From the NCBI GenBank assembly GCA_938041635.1, contig CALIAD010000131.1, positions 1-28,495 on the forward strand: DNA of 28,495 bases, in the 5' to 3' direction. This stretch comes from an uncultured Atopobium sp. Lineage in GTDB: Bacteria > Actinomycetota > Coriobacteriia > Coriobacteriales > Atopobiaceae. Under the pieces are notes generated by a model. The model made no database searches. It was not told the DNA's origin and worked only from the letters and a program-made list of their open reading frames with translations. Within the stretch, counting starts at the first letter, position 1, and each line of letters starts with the position of its first letter. A program made the position numbers and the translations under genes. Below, one piece after another: positions 15,144 through 21,127 of this stretch.

Positions 15144-17803
15144 TGGCACAAAAGACTATTATTGGTCTTGCAGGTAACCCAAACTGCGGTAAGACCACCC
15201 TATTCAATGAGCTTACGGGCTCAAACGGCTACGTCGGCAACTGGCCAGGCGTTACTGTTGAGAAGAAGCAGGCAAATTGGCGTGCCGATAAGGACGTCAC
15301 CTTTGTCGACCTTCCTGGTATTTACTCTCTGTCTCCTTATTCACCTGAGGAGCAGGTATCTCGTGACTACCTCATTAATGAGCGTCCAGACGCCATTATT
15401 GACCTTCTCGATGTTACCAACCTGGAGCGTAACCTCTATCTGACTACTCAGATTCTTGAGGCTGGTCGTCCAGTTGTCCTTGGCCTAAACATGGTTGACC
15501 TTCTTAAGGAGTCTGGTGACGTCATTGACACCGCAGAGCTTTCTAAGCAGCTTGGCGTTGAGGTTGTTGAGGTCTCCGCACTTCGTAACAAGAACATTGA
15601 TACTCTGGTAAAGACTGCAATTAAGGCTGGCCAGGAGGGAACTCCTGCTGAGGGTGTTAAGTGCTTTACCCCAGAGGTTGAAGAGGCTCTTGGCAAGATT
15701 GCTACTGCAATCGAGGGCCTTGCTCCTGCAACTCTTTCTCGTTGGTATTCCATTAAGGTCTTCGAGCGCGATGCAAATGCAATTGCTCCTCTTAACCTTT
15801 CTGCCGAGAAAACCGCTGAGCTTGAGAAGATCATTGCTGCAGTTGAGCAGTCTCGTGACGACGACGCTGAGTCCATCATTACCTCTGACCGTTATGAGTG
15901 GATTGCTGGCGTTATGGCAGCTTGCGTCAAGAAGGCTCCAAAGCAGCTGACCACTTCCGAGAAGATTGACCGCGTTGTTACTAACCGTATCCTTGGTCTT
16001 CCTATCTTCGTCATCATCATGTCTCTTGTGTACTTCATCTCCATTTCTACCGTTGGTACGGGAGCTACTAACTGGGTTAACGATAACCTGTTTGATAAGG
16101 GTTTCCACTTCATGGGTATCGGCGACGCCGAGTACAATGAGGCAAAAGATGAGTTTGATTCTCATCACTATGGTGACCAGATCGACGCTTATCTCAACGC
16201 AGCTGACGAGGCTGGTATTGATACCACTGAGGTTCGTGCTGCAATCGAAGCTAAACAGTGGGATTCTGACGCTATCACCAGCTTTGAGGCAGAGACTGCC
16301 AAGAAGAACGTTGTTGCTCTGAGCGCACCAGTTCATGATGAGGATGGCAACTTCGTTGATACTGACGACAATCCTCTTAAGCTTGACGCTGACGGCAACC
16401 CAATTCTTGCTGAGGGTCAGGAACTCCAGACTCTTGGTGGCGTAACTGCCGCTGGCTTTAAGACTGCTGTCGAAGGCGCTGCTACTGAGCCAGATGCTTC
16501 CCAGTACGGCATGTATGTCCCAGGTATTCCTGATTTTGTTCGCGGTGCCCTTGAAGGTGCTGGCGCAAGCCCCATTGTCACTAGCCTTGTAGTTGACGGT
16601 GTTATTAATGGCGTCGGCTCTGTCCTTGGCTTTATTCCACAGATGTTTGTTCTGTTTGTCATGCTGTGCTTCCTTGAGGACTGCGGTTACATGAGCCGTG
16701 TTGCCTTTGTCATGGACCGCGTGTTCCGTCGCTTTGGCCTGTCCGGCAAGTCCTTCATTCCACTTCTGATTTCTTCTGGCTGTGGTGTTCCTGGCGTTCT
16801 TTCTACTCGTACCATTGAGAACGAGAAGGATCGTCGAATGACTGCAATGCTCACCACCATGATTCCTTGCTCCGCAAAGCAGCCAATTATTGCTTTGGTT
16901 ATGGGTGTTCTTATTGGTGGCTCTTCTGCTTGGTGGGTTGCTCCAGCCTTTTATTTCATGGGTGTAGCTGCGATTGTTATTTCTGCAATCATGCTGAAGA
17001 AGACTAAGGCATTTGAGGGCGAGCCTGCACCATTTGTTATGGAGCTTCCTGATTACCACATGCCTTCTATCAGGTCTTGGGCAATGCATGTTTGGGAGCG
17101 TATCTCTGCATACATCCTCAAGGCTGGTACCATCATCTTCGCAGCAGCTATTGGTATCTGGGTTCTTTCCAACTTTGGTTGGGCAACCTGGGATGGTGCA
17201 AACGGCGTCTTTGGTTACCTTCCAGGCATTGAGGGTGCTCCTGAGAATGTCATGGACTTCTCTCTGCTTGCAGCTGTTGGTGGTTTCATCGGCGTTATCT
17301 TTGCTCCTCTTGGATTTGCAAACTGGCAGGCAACTGCAGCTTCCATCTCTGCTCTGATTGCAAAAGAGAACCTTGTTTCTACCTTTGGTGTTCTTTACGG
17401 TCTTGGTGATGCAAGCGAGAAGTCCGTTACTATGTGGTCTGGCTTCGCTGGTATGTTCACCGATGCTGGTGGCATTCTTCACGTTGGTGCAATGTGCGCA
17501 TTTGTTGCATTCAATATGCTTGACGCACCTTGCTTTGCTGCAATTGGTTCCATCCGTCGTCAGATGAATGACTCTAAGTGGTTCTGGTTTGCTATTGGTT
17601 ATCAGTGCACTTTTGCATGGATTGTTGGTCTTATCATCAACCAGTTCTGGGAGTTCTTCGTTCTTGGTTCCTTCGGTGTCTGGACTGTTATTGCTTTTGC
17701 CTTCTTGGCAGCAATTCTCTTCCAGCTCTTCCGTCCTGCTCCAAAGTGGGATAAGAAGGACGATAAGATTCTTACCAACCTTACTGAGGTTGCAAAGGCA
17801 TAA
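15143..17803 (+). CDS. feoB: Ferrous iron transporter FeoB with large extracytoplasmic insertion
   Basis: An 886-residue Fe(II) transporter. The N-terminal G domain has GNPNCGKT at 11-18, DLPG at 56-59 and NMVD at 116-119, followed by a helical GDI-like domain to about 270. The first membrane helix is near 285-305. The membrane part holds the conserved Cys motifs SSGCGVPG (C547) and IPCSAKQP (C576) and ends with several helices near 780-865. About 140 residues (roughly 318-458) sit between the first helix and the VDGVINGVGSVLGFIPQ helix, where ordinary FeoB has a short loop. This insert is acidic, with HDEDGNFVDTDDN and DADGNPI stretches. Feo imports iron under reduced conditions, which fits an anaerobe. 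A terminator follows. Confidence 0.97.
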   Translation: MAQKTIIGLAGNPNCGKTTLFNELTGSNGYVGNWPGVTVEKKQANWRADKDVTFVDLPGIYSLSPYSPEEQVSRDYLINERPDAIIDLLDVTNLERNLYLTTQILEAGRPVVLGLNMVDLLKESGDVIDTAELSKQLGVEVVEVSALRNKNIDTLVKTAIKAGQEGTPAEGVKCFTPEVEEALGKIATAIEGLAPATLSRWYSIKVFERDANAIAPLNLSAEKTAELEKIIAAVEQSRDDDAESIITSDRYEWIAGVMAACVKKAPKQLTTSEKIDRVVTNRILGLPIFVIIMSLVYFISISTVGTGATNWVNDNLFDKGFHFMGIGDAEYNEAKDEFDSHHYGDQIDAYLNAADEAGIDTTEVRAAIEAKQWDSDAITSFEAETAKKNVVALSAPVHDEDGNFVDTDDNPLKLDADGNPILAEGQELQTLGGVTAAGFKTAVEGAATEPDASQYGMYVPGIPDFVRGALEGAGASPIVTSLVVDGVINGVGSVLGFIPQMFVLFVMLCFLEDCGYMSRVAFVMDRVFRRFGLSGKSFIPLLISSGCGVPGVLSTRTIENEKDRRMTAMLTTMIPCSAKQPIIALVMGVLIGGSSAWWVAPAFYFMGVAAIVISAIMLKKTKAFEGEPAPFVMELPDYHMPSIRSWAMHVWERISAYILKAGTIIFAAAIGIWVLSNFGWATWDGANGVFGYLPGIEGAPENVMDFSLLAAVGGFIGVIFAPLGFANWQATAASISALIAKENLVSTFGVLYGLGDASEKSVTMWSGFAGMFTDAGGILHVGAMCAFVAFNMLDAPCFAAIGSIRRQMNDSKWFWFAIGYQCTFAWIVGLIINQFWEFFVLGSFGVWTVIAFAFLAAILFQLFRPAPKWDKKDDKILTNLTEVAKA

Positions 17804-17831
17804 GCTACTACTAGCTGAGTACGCTGACCTG

Positions 17832-17868
17832 ATCCCCCGCACCAATTCGGCGCGGGGGATTTTGTTTA
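17832..17868 (+). terminator. Rho-independent terminator after feoB
   Basis: ATCCCCCGC (17832-17840) pairs perfectly with GCGGGGGAT (17852-17860), followed by TTTTGTTT. Confidence 0.85.
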
Positions 17869-17975
17869 TGTTTATCTCGGACTTTTTTGATGTAAGATAA
17901 AAATCCATAGACATGTAAACTTAGTCTAACTTTTTGTAGAGTTCACGAAATCAGATAAAAAAACTAAAAAAATTC

Positions 17976-18004
17976 TTGTAAGTTTCCCTCGGTTAACTTA
18001 CTAT
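17976..18004 (+). promoter_or_regulatory. Candidate sRNA promoter with inverted repeat
   Basis: TTGTAA (17976-17981) and TACTAT (17999-18004) are spaced by 17 bases. GTAAGTT (17978-17984) and AACTTAC (17995-18001) form a perfect 7-bp inverted repeat across the promoter. A separate TTAGTCTAA palindrome lies upstream at 17921-17929. The promoter start site would fall near 18011, where the RNA's first hairpin begins. Confidence 0.45.
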
Positions 18005-18010
18005 GTTTTT

Positions 18011-18129
18011 AAGCAATTTAGTTGCTTGCTTTATTCAGGTTCCCGTAGCTCGGAGAAAGACCCTCTCCCTTTCTTGCGAGCGTAGAACACGAGCCGCTGA
18101 CTCTGGGTGTCAGCGGCTCGCCCCTTTTT
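18011..18129 (+). ncRNA. Putative small RNA with C-rich loop, downstream of feoB
   Basis: A plus-strand terminator at 18090-18129 lies 230 bases after the feoB terminator with no coding frame between, so a separate short transcript is implied. Predicted structure: hairpin AAGCAA/TTGCTT (18011-18016/18022-18027); a second hairpin with 5 bp (18048-18052/18077-18081) and 6 bp (18054-18059/18069-18074) around the loop ACCCTCTCC (18060-18068); then the 12-bp terminator stem. C-rich loops of this kind are common in regulatory RNAs that block ribosome binding sites, as in some iron-starvation sRNAs of Gram-positive bacteria. Its layout matches the leader RNA at 23456. Expression and targets are inferred. 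Confidence 0.6.
18090..18129 (+). terminator. Rho-independent terminator of the small RNA
   Basis: CGAGCCGCTGAC (18090-18101) pairs perfectly with GTCAGCGGCTCG (18109-18120), followed by CCCCTTTTT. The minus strand lacks a matching T run, so it serves plus-strand transcription and not the converging CDF gene. Confidence 0.88.
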
Positions 18130-18148
18130 AGGATGTATTTACTTGCTT

Positions 18149-19321
18149 TTAGTGCAAGTCTCTGTCTTCTTCATGCTCAGAAAGATCGCTTGTATCACGG
18201 TCCAAAAGAACCGAGACGTTCATATCAGGGTAGGCTGCCTCTACTTCATGAATAATATCGTGGACAATTTGCTTACCGTCATAGCCAAACTCAATGACTG
18301 CATCAAAGGCCATAAATTGATTTTCAATGTCAGCAATAAAACCATGAACTTGAAGAACACCTTCATGAGCTAAAGCCATTTCAGTTACTTCAGTGCGCAT
18401 CTTTACAATGCGATTATCGGTGGTGTTTCTCGCATAAATACCAATAGCAGCAATGATTATTTTGCCTGATGTCTGCTTGTAAATCTCTGTACTCAGACGC
18501 CTAGTCATCGTATCAATCTCAATAGCTGAAGTGGTATCAAGAACCTCAGTGTGGAATGAGCCAACAAATTTATCTGGGCCGTAGTTGTGGATAATAAGAT
18601 CGTAAACACCCTCAGCATCTGGGTCTTCTTTCACAATGTCATAAATGAGTGTTGAAAGAGCTGCATCGGGACGCATGCCAATAATTTCTTTAATGGAGCC
18701 CTGCAACAACTCAATTGAAGCTTTAATGATAAACACAGAGATAATAACGCCTACATATGCCTCAAGGCTAATTTTTGTAAAGATAAAGATAAGCGCAGCT
18801 GTTAAAACAGAAGTGGAGAGTGTAGCGTCAAAAAGTGCATCTGAACCCGATGCAATAAGGGTGTCGGAGTTTACGCGATTACCTACAGAGCGGACGTAGT
18901 GGCCCAAAATAATCTTTACTAGCACAGCTACTGTAATGATGACTAAAGACAGGGGACTATAGTCTGGAGTAACAGGATCCATGATGCCTTGGATGGATTT
19001 GATAAATGAAGAAATACCTGCATACATAATAATTGCGGCAATTATCGTTGTGGTGATGTATTCGATGCGTCCGTGTCCAAAGGGGTGCTCGCGATCAGCT
19101 TTTTTGTTAGAGAGTTTTGTTCCCACAATGGTAATGATTGATGAGATTGCATCGGAAAGATTGTTCACTGCATCAAGAGTAACAGCAATTGAGTTAGACA
19201 AAATGCCTACGACAGCCTTAAATACCGCAAGGGCAACATTAGCTGCAATGCCAATGGCGCTGGTGCGTACTATGGCGGTTTCGCGCTCAGAAGAGGTTAT
19301 AGTTACCTGTGATTGGGTCAT
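18149..19321 (-). CDS. CDF family divalent cation efflux protein, Mn-type metal site
   Basis: A 390-residue cation diffusion facilitator with six membrane helices and a long cytoplasmic C-terminus. Helix 2 has DAVNNLSD (D50, N53, D57) and helix 5 has SDALFD (D161, D165). Zinc members carry HxxxD in these helices; the NxxxD plus DxxxD pattern is the one associated with Mn(II) (and Fe) exporters such as MntE-type proteins. HPFGHGR after helix 2 is also conserved. The C-terminal part (about 215-390) is longer than one CDF cytoplasmic domain and ends His/Asp/Glu-rich (SEHEEDRDLH). It is the last gene of gpx-ohrR-CDF, starting 7 bases after the ohrR stop. Confidence 0.9.
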   Translation of the reverse strand: MTQSQVTITSSERETAIVRTSAIGIAANVALAVFKAVVGILSNSIAVTLDAVNNLSDAISSIITIVGTKLSNKKADREHPFGHGRIEYITTTIIAAIIMYAGISSFIKSIQGIMDPVTPDYSPLSLVIITVAVLVKIILGHYVRSVGNRVNSDTLIASGSDALFDATLSTSVLTAALIFIFTKISLEAYVGVIISVFIIKASIELLQGSIKEIIGMRPDAALSTLIYDIVKEDPDAEGVYDLIIHNYGPDKFVGSFHTEVLDTTSAIEIDTMTRRLSTEIYKQTSGKIIIAAIGIYARNTTDNRIVKMRTEVTEMALAHEGVLQVHGFIADIENQFMAFDAVIEFGYDGKQIVHDIIHEVEAAYPDMNVSVLLDRDTSDLSEHEEDRDLH

Positions 19322-19328
19322 AGTAAAT

Positions 19329-19844
19329 CTAGCTTTCTGTAACGTTAGAGAGAACTTTTAAAAGCAATCGTTTAAGTTCAGCGCCCTCTTCGGGCGAGAG
19401 ATTAACGCATGAGCCAATCTGATGTGGAACTATTTGCATTTCTCGCCTAAGGTCTTTGCCTTTTTGGGTAAGAGAAACAATCAGCTGACGTCCGTCTTTA
19501 CCTGTTTTTTGACGCAGGACAAAACCTTTTTCTTCAAGCTTTTTGAGAAGTGGGGTCAAAGTACCTGAATCAAGAAATAAAAGCTCACCTAAGGTTTTGA
19601 CATCCAAGGATTCATGTTCCCAAAGCGCCATCATGGCAATGTATTGTGTATACGTTAGATTAAAGGGCTTAAGCAGCGGCGTATACCTTCGCACCACTTC
19701 TTTTGAGGCACTGTAGAGCGGGAAACAGAGCTGGTTTTTGAGGAGAAGCTCGGGTATATCGGGGGAGTTGTCGAGTGCAGAAGAGCCGCTAGCAAAAGTG
19801 CTAGCGGCTGCAACGGACTGTATTTCTTTTTGAGAAGAACTCAT
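19329..19844 (-). CDS. ohrR: OhrR-type MarR family peroxide-sensing regulator
   Basis: A 171-residue winged-helix repressor. C40 in KNQLCFPLYSASKE, with Y44, Y54 and Y65 at +4, +14 and +25, reproduces the spacing of the sensing Cys15 and Tyr19/Tyr29/Tyr40 of B. subtilis OhrR. The DNA-binding part follows: LTYTQYIAMMALWE, TLGELLFLDSGTLTPLLKKLE and the wing RQKTGKDGRQLIVSLTQKG. Organic peroxides oxidise the Cys and release DNA. About 25 disordered Ser/Ala-rich residues precede the usual start. A second start within them is possible. It lies between gpx (21 bases upstream) and the CDF gene. OhrR-like palindromes lie upstream of gpx and of the P-type ATPase operon. No ohr gene is present. Confidence 0.88.
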   Translation of the reverse strand: MSSSQKEIQSVAAASTFASGSSALDNSPDIPELLLKNQLCFPLYSASKEVVRRYTPLLKPFNLTYTQYIAMMALWEHESLDVKTLGELLFLDSGTLTPLLKKLEEKGFVLRQKTGKDGRQLIVSLTQKGKDLRREMQIVPHQIGSCVNLSPEEGAELKRLLLKVLSNVTES

Positions 19845-19865
19845 GAGTAAATCGGTCCTCTCGCC

Positions 19866-20420
19866 TTACGCAAGTAGGCTTTTAATTGCAGACTCAACTT
19901 CTGCCATATCGGTGGTTGGCTCAAAGCGTGCAACAACGTTTCCCTGACGGTCTACAAGGAATTTAGTGAAGTTCCACATGATATAAGCCTTGTCACCAAA
20001 CTTCTTGTTGTTTGCCTTTGCAAATTTATCTAGCGCAAGGGCTTTGATGCCCTTACCAAAGCCTTGGAAGGGGAAAGCTGTTGCAAGACGCACAAAGAGA
20101 GGATTTGCAGTCTCTCCGTTAACGTCGCCCTTCTTGAACTGTGGAAAATCGGTGCCAAATTTCATAGTGCAGAACTGGTGAATCTCTTCATCGGACTCTG
20201 GGGCTTGGTCTGCAAACTGATTGCAAGGGAAGTCTAAAATCTCAAAGCCTTGATCTTTATAAGCAGCGTAAATGCGCTCAAGATCCTCATACTGTGGGGT
20301 AAAACCACAGCCAGTTGCAGTATTAACAATAAGAAGAACCTTACCGTCAAATGAGGAGAGGGAAGTAAGAGATCCGTCACGCTCTTCTACGGAGAGGTCA
20401 TAGATGTTGGTGTTGGCCAT
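19866..20420 (-). CDS. Glutathione peroxidase family thiol peroxidase
   Basis: A 184-residue GPx-like enzyme. The peroxidatic Cys38 is in NTATGCGFTPQ (Cys form, not selenocysteine), with FPCNQF at 64-69 and WNFTKFLV giving the Trp and Asn of the active site. The motif after FPCNQF, usually G-QEP, reads ADQAPES here, keeping the Gln. Cys-type bacterial members generally use thioredoxin-like donors to reduce hydrogen or lipid peroxides. It is the first gene of gpx-ohrR-CDF, and its upstream region holds a palindrome of OhrR type, which would give induction by peroxide. A glutaredoxin gene lies 10 kb away. Confidence 0.92.
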   Translation of the reverse strand: MANTNIYDLSVEERDGSLTSLSSFDGKVLLIVNTATGCGFTPQYEDLERIYAAYKDQGFEILDFPCNQFADQAPESDEEIHQFCTMKFGTDFPQFKKGDVNGETANPLFVRLATAFPFQGFGKGIKALALDKFAKANNKKFGDKAYIMWNFTKFLVDRQGNVVARFEPTTDMAEVESAIKSLLA

Positions 20421-20512
20421 GATGTTCCTTTCAACGAGCCGCGGATTGTCCGAAGCATTGGATGGTTTTGTGTATTGGGTAGTGTACCTCGTTTGGATTA
20501 GCTTAACACAAA

Positions 20513-20530
20513 TAAATTGTGTACAATTTA
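20513..20530. promoter_or_regulatory. OhrR-like operator upstream of gpx
   Basis: TAAATTGT-GT-ACAATTTA is an 8-bp perfect inverted repeat with a 2-base centre, 93 bases before the gpx start. It resembles the AT-rich TACAATT/AATTGTA sites of OhrR-type repressors, and the ohrR gene is in the operon it would control. Confidence 0.6.
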
Positions 20531-20561
20531 AATTTCATAGTAAGAGCACAGAGGAGGTGTT

Positions 20562-20573
20562 ATGTTTCATTAA
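20562..20573 (+). other. Strong SD followed by a 3-codon frame
   Basis: GAGGAGGTG (20551-20559) is a near-ideal SD, followed by ATG (20562), Phe, His and TAA. No longer frame with good spacing follows. It could be a remnant of a lost gene, a minimal leader peptide, or chance. Confidence 0.25.
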
Positions 20574-20695
20574 TTTGTTAATCCAAATGAACATGATATC
20601 AAATATTTAAGTAACGCCTTAGAGCAGCTTCTTCACAAAATTTATATGTACACCATGGCTAACCATAGGAAACGTTTTCGCAGGTAAGAAATTAC

Positions 20696-20707
20696 TTGTG
20701 TACAATT
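20696..20707. promoter_or_regulatory. Second OhrR-like operator, upstream of the P-type ATPase operon
   Basis: TTGTGTACAATT repeats 12 bases of the gpx-side site exactly (TTGT-GT-ACAA core). It lies 115 bases before the DUF6110 gene and 276 bases before gpx, so it more likely serves the rightward operon. Confidence 0.5.
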
Positions 20708-20743
20708 GTTTCATTAGGATAACCAATTAGTAATGATTTTCAC

Positions 20744-20772
20744 TTGTTTTCTCGTCAAAAAACCCGTATCTT
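20744..20772 (+). promoter_or_regulatory. Candidate promoter of the DUF6110-ATPase operon
   Basis: TTGTTT (20744-20749) and TATCTT (20767-20772) are spaced by 17 bases, about 50 bases before the start codon. Both boxes are partial matches. Confidence 0.35.
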
Positions 20773-20821
20773 CAATATGTCATTAACCGATTAATTTGCA
20801 AAAAGCAGATGGGGGATTTTT

Positions 20822-21124
20822 ATGAAACTGAACAATTGGTGTCTCGCAGCCGGTGGCGCTGCACTTGCTGGCGTTGTTGCTGGTCTTGCTTCTAACGGCA
20901 CTCTTCACAAGGCAGCTGTCAAGGCAACTGCATGTGGTCTTCGCGTCACTGACCGTGTTTCCGCAGAGACTCAGAATGTTGTTGACGAGGCTAACGACGT
21001 TGTCGCAGAGGCTCGCCGTGAGTCCAAGATTGACGCTGCAGTTCGCGCTCGCCTTGCTGAGCTCGAGGAGGGTATCCGCGCTGAGGTTACCAAGCAGGTC
21101 GACGCAGAGGGCGCACAGGCATAA
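20822..21124 (+). CDS. DUF6110-like small membrane-associated protein
   Basis: A 100-residue protein with one hydrophobic segment (about 8-24, LAAGGAALAGVVAGLAS), then KAAVKATACGLRVTDRV and a charged, probably coiled-coil C-terminus (about 50-100). The layout matches small DUF6110 proteins that commonly precede metal-transporting P-type ATPases. It may act as an accessory subunit or metal relay; the two Cys (residues 7 and 39, approximate) are the only evident ligands. GGGGGA is the SD. The ATPase starts 3 bases after its stop, so they are co-translated. Confidence 0.72.
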   Translation: MKLNNWCLAAGGAALAGVVAGLASNGTLHKAAVKATACGLRVTDRVSAETQNVVDEANDVVAEARRESKIDAAVRARLAELEEGIRAEVTKQVDAEGAQA

Positions 21125-21127
21125 TTC

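Noticed and set aside
15485..17914. 809-codon open frame on the minus strand
   Set aside because: It lies antisense to feoB, has no family signal, and reflects codon bias of the real gene, whose motifs and SD are clear.
20404..20610. 68-codon frame between gpx and DUF6110
   Set aside because: Begins inside the antisense of gpx and crosses the OhrR-like palindrome; the only good SD in it points to a different frame.
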